A DNA stretch of 64,000 nucleotides from Winogradskyella aurantia (GTDB lineage Bacteria; Bacteroidota; Bacteroidia; Flavobacteriales; Flavobacteriaceae). The notes beneath the pieces were generated by a model. It was not told where the DNA came from, did not search any database, and saw only the letters and a program-made list of their open reading frames with translations. Positions 18,441-27,079 of the stretch are shown one piece after another. Positions within the stretch are counted from its first letter, which is position 1; each line of letters starts with the position of its first letter. Location: the NCBI RefSeq assembly GCF_002266855.1, contig NZ_NGJN01000002.1, positions 310,001 to 374,000 on the forward strand, in the 5' to 3' direction. A program made the position numbers and the translations under genes.

Positions 18441-19172
18441 ATGACTTACGACATAAAATTTTTTAGGTATAATGAGCATTCCATTTTAATAAAATGGCCA
18501 CCATTAATAGATGTAAATATCTTAAATGACATTTTAGAATTCAAAAATAGGCTTCAGAAAAAATTTAATAAACAAAAACTTGAAGTAATCTCCTCATATA
18601 ACTCAATTTTAATTGTTTACAATTACACTATAGATAAATTCAATGATGAAATATCAGGCTTAAAAGTGCTTTATAATGAAGAAAGTGCCATCAATTTTAT
18701 CACCTTTTCAACCTGGGAAATTCCGGTGTGTTATAACTCAACATACGGTGTGGATTTAGAGGACTATTCCAAACAAAAAAAGCTTTCCCCAACCGATGTT
18801 ATAGCTTTACATTCAAGACCGGTTTACACGGTTTATTTCATTGGATTTTTACCTGGATTTTTATATTTAGGCGGTTTGGATAAACAGTTGTACCATAATC
18901 GAAAGACAACCCCAAGTCGGGCTCTAAAAAAGGGGTCTGTAGCCATTGGTGGTCAACAAACCGGAATTTATCCCCAGGACAGTCCCGGGGGTTGGCACGT
19001 TATAGGAAGCACACCCATTTCGATGTTCAATTCAAGGAAATCAACACCCTGTTTCATTAAACCGGGAGATAAACTAAAGTTTAGGTCTATAGACAACATT
19101 GAATATGAACAATTGGCCATAGAATCACAGAAAGCTAATTTTGAATTAAAACCCATTAGTGAAGATGCTTAA
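18441..19172 (+). CDS. pxpB: 5-oxoprolinase subunit B (KipI/allophanate hydrolase subunit 1 family)
   Basis: 243 residues of the carboxyltransferase C/D family. The family signature VYFIGFLPGFLYLGG lies at about 131-145. The conserved arginine/glycine block follows: TPSRALKKGSVAIGG, then QTGIYPQDSPGGWHVIGSTP. It is the expected partner of PxpC for 5-oxoproline phosphorylation and hydrolysis. It lies between pxpA (6 bp upstream) and pxpC, whose start overlaps its end. Confidence 0.93.
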   Translation: MTYDIKFFRYNEHSILIKWPPLIDVNILNDILEFKNRLQKKFNKQKLEVISSYNSILIVYNYTIDKFNDEISGLKVLYNEESAINFITFSTWEIPVCYNSTYGVDLEDYSKQKKLSPTDVIALHSRPVYTVYFIGFLPGFLYLGGLDKQLYHNRKTTPSRALKKGSVAIGGQQTGIYPQDSPGGWHVIGSTPISMFNSRKSTPCFIKPGDKLKFRSIDNIEYEQLAIESQKANFELKPISEDA

Positions 19173-20013
19173 GGTTTTAGAGCCTGGTTTTTTTACAACA
19201 ATACAAGATAATGGACGATTTCAATATCGTGACATTGGTGTTCCTGTTTCTGGCGCTATGGATGGTTATTCCAGTCAATTTGCAAATGTAATTTTGGGGA
19301 ATACCAGCGATATGGCGGTCTTGGAAATAACAATGGTGGGTCCAAAACTCCAATTTTTAAAGCCAACTTTCATAGTGATTTCAGGAGCACAAATGCAACC
19401 GAAACTGAACGGCAAGCGCATTGAACACAATATGATGGTTCAAGTAAGGCCCAATGACATCTTAAGTTTTGGAAAACTAGAATCAGGCTTCAGAGCCTAT
19501 TTGGCCATTAAAGGTGGATTTAAAACCGAAGTAGTGTTGGGAAGCCGAAGCATGTATGTGCCCGTAACGGATAAGGATCGCGTTAAAGCCGGAGACATCT
19601 TAAACTATAAACCCTTTGAATTTAAGATTTCGGCTAAAAATGCCGCTCTTAATTATAGGACAAGTGTAATTGGCTCTAATGAATTACAGGTTTTTAAAGG
19701 ACCGGAATATGGTTTGTTAAATTCGAACATTAAGGAAAAATTGGAAAATATATCCTTTAAGGTCTCTAGCCTTAATAATCGTATGGCCTACCAAATGGAG
19801 TCTGTTTTAATAAATGATTTAGACACTATTTTAACGGGCCCAGTTTTGCCCGGAACAGTACAGTTGACGCCTTCGGGAAAGTTAATTATTTTAATGCGAG
19901 ACTGCCAAACCACGGGGGGATATCCCAGAGTGCTTCAGCTAACCCACTCTTCAATAAACGTATTAAGTCAAAAGTTTTCAGGAAATGACATAAAATTCAG
20001 ATTAGGCGAATAA
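19165..20013 (+). CDS. pxpC: 5-oxoprolinase subunit C (KipA family)
   Basis: About 282 residues, biotin-dependent carboxyltransferase-like/KipA family. The N-terminus LKVLEPGFFTTIQDNGR and the VSGAMD motif are typical; GAQMQPKLNG and LILMRDCQTTGGYPR follow. I prefer the ATG at 19165 (MLKVLEPG); a GTG at 19159 would extend it by two codons. Either way it overlaps the last codons of pxpB. The stop is followed by about 90 bp without a clear hairpin. Confidence 0.92.
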   Translation: MLKVLEPGFFTTIQDNGRFQYRDIGVPVSGAMDGYSSQFANVILGNTSDMAVLEITMVGPKLQFLKPTFIVISGAQMQPKLNGKRIEHNMMVQVRPNDILSFGKLESGFRAYLAIKGGFKTEVVLGSRSMYVPVTDKDRVKAGDILNYKPFEFKISAKNAALNYRTSVIGSNELQVFKGPEYGLLNSNIKEKLENISFKVSSLNNRMAYQMESVLINDLDTILTGPVLPGTVQLTPSGKLIILMRDCQTTGGYPRVLQLTHSSINVLSQKFSGNDIKFRLGE

Positions 20014-20101
20014 GCATGTAGGAATAAGTAGTGCAATTGTTTTATATCTTTAATAAATTCAATACATTAGATATCCTATTAATTAACACGAACCACTTAT
20101 T

Positions 20102-20614
20102 ATGAAAAATTTTGGATTACTTATTCTAGGTATTGTCATCGGCGCGGTTTTCATGCATTTTTATAGTACAAAACAAGAAACAACATTAGAACAAGCTATT
20201 GTTCCTCCTAAAGGATTGATTAAACCAGCAGAGGCCATGGCTTTAGATAAGGCGTTTGACATTAAACATCGGATAATCAATGATTCACTATTCAAGCAAT
20301 CTGCAGATGGAGGTGATAATAGGTCTTCATGGTACAGTATAGACGAGATAGAGAATTATATAATGTATGCTAAAGACCAAGCTCAGGATTTGGGCTACAC
20401 ATTAGATGGCCTTAGAGTATACTTGGGTTCATACCCAAATGCTAAGGATAAGGCTGGGTTAACCACCATGTTTTTTATTCCCACTGGGACCAAAAATATA
20501 TCCAAAGGCAGTTTTCTTAATGCCATTCAAAATCAAAGTCCAGATATACCCGGTGGAGATGGTTTAAATAGAGGAAGTAATGGCATACCTCCAGGAGAAA
20601 ATTATCCGCAATGA
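20102..20614 (+). CDS. Small membrane-anchored or exported protein, unknown
   Basis: 170 residues. A hydrophobic N-terminal segment (residues 4-21, FGLLILGIVIGAVFMHFY) without a lipobox suggests a signal anchor. The soluble part contains SSWYSIDEIENYIMYAKDQA and GLRVYLGSYPN, with a low-complexity GGDGLNRGSNGIPPGENYP tail. I do not recognise a characterised family. It is the first gene of a probable three-gene unit with a 7-TM protein (33 bp downstream) and a histidine kinase, so an extracytoplasmic sensing or ligand role is conceivable but unproven. Confidence 0.6.
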   Translation: MKNFGLLILGIVIGAVFMHFYSTKQETTLEQAIVPPKGLIKPAEAMALDKAFDIKHRIINDSLFKQSADGGDNRSSWYSIDEIENYIMYAKDQAQDLGYTLDGLRVYLGSYPNAKDKAGLTTMFFIPTGTKNISKGSFLNAIQNQSPDIPGGDGLNRGSNGIPPGENYPQ

Positions 20615-20646
20615 CAAAGGTGGAACGTTCAAGCATTCTGCCATAG

Positions 20647-21363
20647 ATGGAATCATCTTATTTAATTCACCATTATGTTGAATTAGCCGCCGCACTAGCA
20701 GCTTCTCTCTATTGGTTAAAAACAAAAGAGTATAAGGTAAGACCGTTTGTTTGGTTTTTATGGTTAACTATAATTGTTGAAACTATTGGTCTGTACCCCT
20801 TATTTATGCAAAACAATTACGACAACACACTTTTTATTTTCGTTAAGAACTCGGTTTTTTGCAGAAATACTTGGTTGTACAATATTTATTCATCGATTGG
20901 GCTAATTCTTATCGGGCTATTTTTTCTAAGGAATTTGCAGGACCAGACTTCAAAAAAAATTATTAAAATAATACTCGTGGTCTGTACGGCATTTGCGATA
21001 ATTTATTACTTAACCAGTGGGCAATTTTTCATAATGTCGTTACCTTATGATAATGCCCTTCAGACTTTTGCTATTTTCATTTTTGTTTTACTCTATTTTC
21101 GAGAATTGATGGGAAGTGAGGAGATTTTGGCTTTTTATAAATCCCATGTGTTTTATATTAGTGTGGCCTTACTGATTTGGAACATTTGTTTAACCCCATT
21201 ATTTATTTTCGATGGTTATTACAGGGCTATCAATACAGAATTTATAGCTTTTAGGAGCACCTTTTTAATGATATCTAACATACTTTTATATTCATGCTAT
21301 GTATTTGCATTTTTAATTTCACTTTACTACAAAGGCAAATTAGTACCGAAGAAATTGCACTGA
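20647..21363 (+). CDS. Seven-transmembrane protein of unknown function
   Basis: 238 residues with about seven hydrophobic segments (near 8-22, 32-52, 82-96, 107-122, 137-151, 170-186 and 204-228) and short loops. No catalytic motif is recognisable. The downstream kinase has at most one membrane helix and no obvious extracellular domain, so this protein is a candidate sensory or membrane partner. Its last codons overlap or abut the start of that kinase gene. Confidence 0.65.
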   Translation: MESSYLIHHYVELAAALAASLYWLKTKEYKVRPFVWFLWLTIIVETIGLYPLFMQNNYDNTLFIFVKNSVFCRNTWLYNIYSSIGLILIGLFFLRNLQDQTSKKIIKIILVVCTAFAIIYYLTSGQFFIMSLPYDNALQTFAIFIFVLLYFRELMGSEEILAFYKSHVFYISVALLIWNICLTPLFIFDGYYRAINTEFIAFRSTFLMISNILLYSCYVFAFLISLYYKGKLVPKKLH

Positions 21364-22115
21364 TTTCTTATGTGATATTTTTTACCTTGGCTTTGTTAGT
21401 TGTATTTGTGGTGTTCTTTATAACATTCCAAAGACGTAAGAACAAGCTTATGTTAGATAAATTGAATCAACAAAAAGCGTTCGACCAGGAATTGGTCAGG
21501 ACACAGCAGGAAATCCAAGACGAGACCTTAAAGCACGTGGGTCGCGAGTTACATGACAATGTGGGTCAAATCCTGTCCTATGCTACAATGCAGATGAATG
21601 CCGTCGTTAAAAACGTACCCGAAGCCTTGAGTCCAAGAGCTAATGAAGCGGCTCAAGCGTTAAAAAATAGTTTGGCAGAAGTAAGGGCTTTATCAAAATC
21701 GCTTAACAGTGATGTGATTTATAATTTGGGATTCGACAAAACCCTAGCCAATGAGATTGAACGTCTCAATAAAATAGGGGAGCTAGAAGCCAGCCTAAGT
21801 GTTATTGGTGATAAGGTCAATTTTGAAAACAAAAAGGACGAAATCATTCTTTTTAGAATATTACAGGAGTTCTATTCTAACACGCTTAAGTACGCTGAGG
21901 CTTCAGAATTAAGAACTTCCATTATTTATAATCCTGAAAACTTAATAGTTGAGGTTACTGAAAACGGAAAGGGATTTGATATTAATACAGTTGAGAAAGG
22001 CTCCGGACTTATTAATATGGAAAAGCGGTCCGAAATGATTAAGGCTAAGTTTACCATAGAATCTCAAATAGGAGAGGGAACTAAGCTAACTCTTGAGTAT
22101 CCTTTCCAATTATAA
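21339..22115 (+). CDS. Sensor histidine kinase (HisKA_3/HATPase)
   Basis: One N-terminal membrane helix (VIFFTLALLVVFVVFF), a short coiled stretch, then the HisKA_3 H-box VGRELHDNVGQIL with the phosphorylated His. The HATPase_c domain has the N-box FYSNTLKYAEASEL and a C-terminal GSGLINMEKR. The start is unclear. An ATG at 21294 would overlap the previous gene by 70 bp. The family-like N-terminus (STEEIALIS) begins at 21339 with ATT after AAAGG, and GTG at 21372 is another choice. I show 21339. No response regulator is adjacent. The stop overlaps the convergent gene by 6 bp. Confidence 0.82.
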   Translation: MSTEEIALISYVIFFTLALLVVFVVFFITFQRRKNKLMLDKLNQQKAFDQELVRTQQEIQDETLKHVGRELHDNVGQILSYATMQMNAVVKNVPEALSPRANEAAQALKNSLAEVRALSKSLNSDVIYNLGFDKTLANEIERLNKIGELEASLSVIGDKVNFENKKDEIILFRILQEFYSNTLKYAEASELRTSIIYNPENLIVEVTENGKGFDINTVEKGSGLINMEKRSEMIKAKFTIESQIGEGTKLTLEYPFQL

Positions 22116-22814
22116 TGCTTCTTCACAGGCGTTCCACAGCGAATCATTCGGTACTGGTGCAACTATACGTAACAATTCTTTTTTTACTGGGTGTATAAAT
22201 TCTAGCCGACGTGCATGAAGTGAAATGCTAGCATCTTTATTGCTTCTGTCGAACCCATACTTTAAATCGCCCTTGATAGGGCAGCCTATTGCAGCTAATT
22301 GGCATCTTATTTGGTGATGCCTTCCTGTTTCTAAATCAATTTCCAAAAGAAAAAAGTTATCTAGTTTCTTTATGGTGTTATATTCTAGAATAGCCTTCTT
22401 TGAGCCCGTTATTTCCGTTAAAAATGCGGTGGATTTATTGTTTTTTGGATTTTTCTTCAACCAATGGGTTAATCTAGCAGAAGCTTGCTTTGGTTCATTT
22501 TTAACCAGGGCCCAATAGGTTTTCTTGGCTTGTTTCTCTGCAAATAACTTGTTCAATCGCGGCAGGGCCTTGCTTGTTTTTGAGAAAAGCACAATTCCCG
22601 TTGTGGGCCTATCCAGTCTATGAACAACTCCGAGATACACATTTCCGGGCTTATTGTACTTATCCTTAATATACGATTTAACAACTTCGCTTAAAGGCGT
22701 ATCACCGGTTTTATCCCCTTGAACGATGTCCCCAGCACGCTTATTAACAATGATGATGTGGTTGTCTTCATAAAGAACTTGAAGGTTATCTTTTGTAGAC
22801 AGTGTCTTAGACAT
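22110..22814 (-). CDS. RluA-family pseudouridine synthase
   Basis: 234 residues. The catalytic motif HRLDRPTTG (Asp at about residue 69) defines the RluA family; RHHQIRCQLAAIGCPIKGD and LHARRLEFIHP are further family signatures. It isomerises uridine in rRNA or tRNA; the target position cannot be told from sequence. No N-terminal S4 domain is present. Its start shares one base with the panB stop (TAATG), so the two are translationally coupled. Its stop lies within the last codons of the convergent kinase gene. Confidence 0.92.
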   Translation of the reverse strand: MSKTLSTKDNLQVLYEDNHIIIVNKRAGDIVQGDKTGDTPLSEVVKSYIKDKYNKPGNVYLGVVHRLDRPTTGIVLFSKTSKALPRLNKLFAEKQAKKTYWALVKNEPKQASARLTHWLKKNPKNNKSTAFLTEITGSKKAILEYNTIKKLDNFFLLEIDLETGRHHQIRCQLAAIGCPIKGDLKYGFDRSNKDASISLHARRLEFIHPVKKELLRIVAPVPNDSLWNACEEAL

Positions 22815-23632
22815 TAATACTGTTCTTCATTATTCGGAAAATCCTTAGATTTTACGTCGCTGACATATTGGGCAATTGCTGTGGTCATGTCTTCATAAAG
22901 ATTCATATATCGACGTAAAAATCTTGGGTTGAATTCGTGGGTCATGCCAAGCATATCATGTAGCACCAATACTTGACCGTCAACACCATCACCAGCACCA
23001 ATACCAATAACCGGAATTGAAACACTTTCAGCAACCTCTCTGGCTAATTTCGCCGGGATTTTTTCTAAAACTATAGCAAAGCAGCCTGCTTTTTCGAGCA
23101 TCAAGGCATCTTCTTTGAGCTGGTGGGCCTCGTGATCTTCTTTTGCTCTAACCGTATAGGTACCAAATTTATAAATCGATTGGGGCGTTAAACCTAAGTG
23201 GCCCATAACAGGTATTCCAGCATTTAATATGCGCTTTATGGAATCTTTAATTTCTTTGCCGCCTTCTAATTTTACGGCATGGCCGCCACTTTCTTTCATT
23301 ATGCGAATAGCGGAGCGAAGTGCTTCCTTAGGGTCACTTTGGTAGGTTCCAAAAGGCAAATCTACCACAACTAGTGATCTATTGATAGCTCTAACTACAG
23401 AAGAGGCATGATATATCATTTGATCTAAGGTTATGGGCAAAGTAGTCTCGTGGCCAGCCATGACATTGCTAGCTGAGTCACCAACTAAAATAACATCGAT
23501 ACCAGCACCATCTACAATTTTGGCCATCGTAAAATCATAAGCGGTTAGCATGGATATTTTCTCCCCTTTAGACTTCATGTCAACTAAGGTCTTCACAGTA
23601 ATTCTTTTGTATTCTTTTTTTGCTATTGACAT
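22814..23632 (-). CDS. panB: 3-methyl-2-oxobutanoate hydroxymethyltransferase
   Basis: 272 residues, the usual PanB length. Motifs: [31 protein letters not shown] (metal-binding Asp and substrate loop), GHLGLTPQS and [10 protein letters not shown]. It transfers a hydroxymethyl group from methylene-tetrahydrofolate to 2-oxoisovalerate, the first step of pantothenate and CoA synthesis, in the cytoplasm. It is coupled to the RluA-type gene by a one-base overlap. The start at 23632 gives the family N-terminus [13 protein letters not shown]. Confidence 0.96.
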   Translation of the reverse strand: MSIAKKEYKRITVKTLVDMKSKGEKISMLTAYDFTMAKIVDGAGIDVILVGDSASNVMAGHETTLPITLDQMIYHASSVVRAINRSLVVVDLPFGTYQSDPKEALRSAIRIMKESGGHAVKLEGGKEIKDSIKRILNAGIPVMGHLGLTPQSIYKFGTYTVRAKEDHEAHQLKEDALMLEKAGCFAIVLEKIPAKLAREVAESVSIPVIGIGAGDGVDGQVLVLHDMLGMTHEFNPRFLRRYMNLYEDMTTAIAQYVSDVKSKDFPNNEEQY

Positions 23633-23697
23633 ATAACTTTAGATTAGTCGTCCGTAAAAATAATGAGATTTGTTTAACTTTATTACTTAAATACAAA

Positions 23698-24177
23698 ATG
23701 AATATGAAGAATACATTTTCAAAAATAATAATGGTTGTATCATTTGTTTTTTCTTTAAATGGCACAGCTCAATCTGAAAAGGATGCTGTTAAAGAAACGA
23801 TTATCACTTTTTTTGAGGCATTTCATAAACAAGATACAGTAGCCTTAAAAAGAATGGCAAAAGGTAATATTACCATGCAATCCATTTCTCTAGATGAAAA
23901 TAATACATCCATGCTGTCTGAAATGAAATTCTACGACTTTACAAAATCAATAGCTAGTATTCCAAAAGACAGGACTTTTGAAGAAAAATTACTTGGTTTT
24001 GATATTAAAGTAGATGGTTCAATGGCAAGTGTATGGACTCCCTATGAATTTTGGTATAATGGAAAATTTAGCCATTGCGGTGTCAACTCGTTTCAATTAA
24101 TCAAAGAAAACGAGACTTGGAAAATTATTTATTTGGTAGATACTAGGCGGGTAGAGCAGTGTTCAAAAAAGTCCTAA
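23698..24177 (+). CDS. Secreted NTF2/SnoaL-like protein
   Basis: I start it at 23698 (MNMKNTF; 23704 is also possible) because it then has a clean signal peptide ending at NGTAQ. A longer frame from 23620 would overlap panB on the other strand. About 159 residues. The mature part matches the NTF2-like fold of nuclear transport factor 2 family proteins: VKETIITFFEAFHKQDTVAL near the N-terminus, then WTPYEFWYNGKFSHCGVNSF and WKIIYLVDTRR. Function is unknown, as for most of the family. Confidence 0.75.
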   Translation: MNMKNTFSKIIMVVSFVFSLNGTAQSEKDAVKETIITFFEAFHKQDTVALKRMAKGNITMQSISLDENNTSMLSEMKFYDFTKSIASIPKDRTFEEKLLGFDIKVDGSMASVWTPYEFWYNGKFSHCGVNSFQLIKENETWKIIYLVDTRRVEQCSKKS

Positions 24178-24193
24178 TAGACTCAACCCATAT

Positions 24194-24229
24194 AAAAAAG
24201 GCAGCGTTCTACGGATGCTGCCTTTTTTT
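24194..24229. terminator. Bidirectional intrinsic terminator
   Basis: AAAAAAGGCAGC (24194-24205) pairs with GCTGCCTTTTTT (24217-24228) around an 11-base loop. It lies between convergent genes ending at 24177 and 24242 and has A/T runs on both sides. Confidence 0.88.
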
Positions 24230-24241
24230 GCATAAATGTAT

Positions 24242-24751
24242 CTATCTCCTTGGAAAATCCTCAATACCATAGAGGTCCATCACAGTATCCAGGTTACTAA
24301 GGTCTGTACGACCCACGTTATCTGCTGGTATTACAACTACCCTAAAAACTTGTCCTAATGTATATTCTGGAGGTAGGTTATCAAAATTTGTAGTACCATC
24401 TAAAAAGAATCTAACGTCAGTTTGAGTGAAATCAAAATTGTAGGTCAAATAGCCATCCTCAAAGGTGTCATCTGTTTGTGGTAGAAGCCTCCAAATATCT
24501 TCACCATTCAGAAACTCCCATGAGATATAAACCAAAGTTACGTCCGTAGGCAATACTTCAAAACCATATGGCTCAATAAAGGAATAATCATTTTCGGGCG
24601 TAAAATCTAAAACAATTTCAAAAGCACTAGCCGCAATGAAACCACCATCTTGGCCATCAAAACCGGGAGGTCCCGGAGGTCCTGGATCACCTTCACATGC
24701 AGTAAAAAGGAGAGAAAAGGCTAAAATAATTAAGTAAGGTATTTTTTTCAT
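24242..24751 (-). CDS. Lipoprotein with short collagen-like repeat
   Basis: 169 residues. Lipobox LLFTAC (Cys19) is followed at once by a collagen-like G-x-y stretch (GDPGPPGPPGFDGQDGG). The rest is a beta-rich acidic domain (ASAFEIVLDFTPENDYSF, VTLVYISWEFLNGEDIW). Flavobacteria carry many such lipoproteins with a collagen-like neck; the function is unknown and the neck probably extends the domain from the membrane. Transcribed towards the shared terminator. Confidence 0.75.
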   Translation of the reverse strand: MKKIPYLIILAFSLLFTACEGDPGPPGPPGFDGQDGGFIAASAFEIVLDFTPENDYSFIEPYGFEVLPTDVTLVYISWEFLNGEDIWRLLPQTDDTFEDGYLTYNFDFTQTDVRFFLDGTTNFDNLPPEYTLGQVFRVVVIPADNVGRTDLSNLDTVMDLYGIEDFPRR

Positions 24752-24827
24752 AATAGTTAATATTTTCTTCTAAGGTACAAATCGCGTACCAAAGTAAATC
24801 ACAATCAAATATTTTTTTGGGTTTTAT

Positions 24828-24871
24828 TATGACATCGTGTCATATTTTATGTCATGGCATAATCATTGTCA
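24828..24871. promoter_or_regulatory. Clustered TGACA/TGTCA sites upstream of dnaK
   Basis: TATGACA-TCG-TGTCATA is a perfect 7-3-7 palindrome (24828-24844). Further TGTCA copies lie at 24850-24854 and 24867-24871, and a TTATG-N6-CATAA inverted repeat at 24847-24862 overlaps them. This is neither CIRCE nor HAIR. The 5-3-5 core recurs upstream of grpE at 59638. No exact TAnnTTTG is present; TATATAAAG follows at 24872. Confidence 0.55.
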
Positions 24872-24948
24872 TATATAAAGCAATTGAAAATTTTAAACAA
24901 TTATAAATTTCCATTTTGAGGAAATTCTTTTAAAACAAACAATATATT

Positions 24949-26859
24949 ATGAGTAAGATTATTGGAATTGATTTAGGAACAACCAACTCTTGCGTTTCAG
25001 TAATGGAAGGTAATGAACCTGTTGTTATACCTAATGCGGAAGGTAAGCGCACCACGCCTTCAGTTATCGCTTTCGTAGAGGGTGGTGAAATAAAAGTTGG
25101 TGACCCAGCCAAGAGACAAGCTGTTACAAACCCTCAAAAGACGGTTTATTCCATTAAACGTTTTATGGGTAATAAATATTCTGAATCGAAGAAAGAGGCG
25201 GAACGTGTGCCTTATAAGGTAGTGAAAGGTGATAATGATACTCCACGAGTAGATATTGATGGAAGGTTATATACACCTCAAGAACTTTCGGCAATGATTT
25301 TGCAAAAAATGAAGAAAACTGCCGAGGATTATTTGGGTCAGGATGTTACACGTGCGGTTATAACCGTTCCTGCTTATTTTAACGACGCCCAACGACAAGC
25401 CACTAAAGAAGCTGGTGAAATTGCGGGTCTGAAAGTAGAGCGAATCATTAACGAGCCTACTGCAGCAGCTTTAGCTTATGGCCTGGATAAAAAATCAACT
25501 GACCAGAAAATCGTAGTATTTGACTTTGGTGGTGGTACACATGATGTGTCTATCTTAGAGTTAGGCGATGGTGTGTTTGAGGTACTATCTACAGATGGAG
25601 ACACACATTTAGGTGGTGATGATGTAGATGAAAGGATAATAGATTGGTTGGCAGAAGAATTTAAGAAAGATGAGAACTTAGACTTACGGAAAGACCCTAT
25701 GGCTTTACAGCGTCTAAAGGAAGCCGCCGAAAAAGCTAAGATCGAGTTATCCTCTTCTGCACAAACAGAAATTAATTTACCGTACGTTACAGCTACCGCT
25801 AGTGGTCCAAAACACTTGGTTCGTACCTTAACGCGTTCTAAATTTGAGCAGTTAATTGACGACTTAGTAAAACGTACTATTGAGCCTTGTGAGTCTGCTT
25901 TGAAAGCGGCGGGGTTATCTAAGAGCGATATCGACGAAATTATATTAGTAGGTGGTTCTACAAGAATCCCAGCGGTACAAGTGGCAGTTGAAAAATTCTT
26001 TGGAAAAGCACCAAGTAAAGGAGTTAACCCAGATGAAGTTGTTGCTTTGGGTGCAGGAATTCAAGGAGGAGTATTAACAGGTGATGTAAAAGATGTTCTT
26101 TTGTTAGACGTTACTCCACTATCTCTTGGTATTGAAACTATGGGTAATGTAATGACCAAATTAATTGAAGCAAATACAACTATTCCTACTAAGAAATCGC
26201 AAGTATTCTCAACAGCAGCTGATAATCAGCCATCAGTAGAGATACACGTGTTACAAGGTGAGCGTCCTATGGCCGCTGATAATAAAACAATTGGACGATT
26301 CCACTTAGACGGAATACCACCAGCAAGACGAGGAACACCTCAGATTGAAGTAACCTTTGATATTGATGCCAATGGTATTATTAAAGTGTCTGCCACAGAT
26401 AAAGCGACTGGTAAATCTCAGGATATAAGGATTGAAGCATCTTCTGGATTAACAGAGGAAGAAATCAAAAAAATGAAAGCTGAGGCTGAAGCCAATGCAG
26501 AAGCAGACGCTAAAGCTAAAGAGACAGCCGATAAATTGAATAGTGCCGATGCTATGATTTTTCAAACGGAAAGTCAGCTTAAGGAATTTGGTGAAAAATT
26601 ATCCGATGATAAGAAAAAACCAATTGAGGATGCACTTGAAGAGCTGAAAAAAGCTTATGAAACGAAGGATATTGCTGTGATTGACCCAGCTTTGGAGAAA
26701 ATTAATGAAGCTTGGAAAGTAGCAAGTGAAGAAATGTACAAAGCACAGGCTGAAGCCCAACAAGGTGGTGCACAACCAGGACCAGACGCAAGTCAGAATG
26801 GTGAGCCTACAGATGAAAGCAGTGATGTTGAAGATGTAGATTTCGAAGAGGTGAAGTAA
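24949..26859 (+). CDS. dnaK: Chaperone DnaK (Hsp70)
   Basis: 636 residues, full length. Nucleotide-binding domain: [12 protein letters not shown], the [17 protein letters not shown] segment, [13 protein letters not shown] (the common form is GGGTFDVS, so here His replaces Phe) and [11 protein letters not shown]. The substrate domain carries [16 protein letters not shown] and the lid is alpha-helical, ending in [11 protein letters not shown]. It acts with DnaJ and GrpE, encoded about 33 kb downstream, in protein folding. The upstream region carries the repeated TGACA/TGTCA sites and a double hairpin follows the stop. Confidence 0.98.
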   Translation: MSKIIGIDLGTTNSCVSVMEGNEPVVIPNAEGKRTTPSVIAFVEGGEIKVGDPAKRQAVTNPQKTVYSIKRFMGNKYSESKKEAERVPYKVVKGDNDTPRVDIDGRLYTPQELSAMILQKMKKTAEDYLGQDVTRAVITVPAYFNDAQRQATKEAGEIAGLKVERIINEPTAAALAYGLDKKSTDQKIVVFDFGGGTHDVSILELGDGVFEVLSTDGDTHLGGDDVDERIIDWLAEEFKKDENLDLRKDPMALQRLKEAAEKAKIELSSSAQTEINLPYVTATASGPKHLVRTLTRSKFEQLIDDLVKRTIEPCESALKAAGLSKSDIDEIILVGGSTRIPAVQVAVEKFFGKAPSKGVNPDEVVALGAGIQGGVLTGDVKDVLLLDVTPLSLGIETMGNVMTKLIEANTTIPTKKSQVFSTAADNQPSVEIHVLQGERPMAADNKTIGRFHLDGIPPARRGTPQIEVTFDIDANGIIKVSATDKATGKSQDIRIEASSGLTEEEIKKMKAEAEANAEADAKAKETADKLNSADAMIFQTESQLKEFGEKLSDDKKKPIEDALEELKKAYETKDIAVIDPALEKINEAWKVASEEMYKAQAEAQQGGAQPGPDASQNGEPTDESSDVEDVDFEEVK

Positions 26860-26879
26860 CCTTTAACATGACACAATAA

Positions 26880-26937
26880 AAGGTGACCATTAACATATAA
26901 TCACCTTGAAAACCCAACAGAGATGTTGGGTTTTTTT
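26880..26937 (+). terminator. Tandem hairpins and terminator after dnaK
   Basis: A first stem AAGGTGA/TCACCTT (26880-26886 and 26901-26907) is followed by AAAACCCAAC/GTTGGGTTTT (26909-26918 and 26925-26934) and a T-run. The second hairpin is a strong intrinsic terminator. Confidence 0.85.
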
Positions 26938-27079
26938 ATTTAATGAGAACAAGTAAAGTGCCGTAAATGAATATTTTATGCACATTAAGGAGAATCATAC
27001 TCGGATTAACGAATTGTTTGTTTCTTTTATTGGAATTGACTTAAATTTAATATGAACCAATAAAGAAGCCCAAAATCAA

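Noticed and set aside
24774-24790. GGTAC-N7-GTACC inverted repeat upstream of the collagen-like lipoprotein
   Set aside because: Five-base arms with no supporting second copy or known pattern; likely chance.
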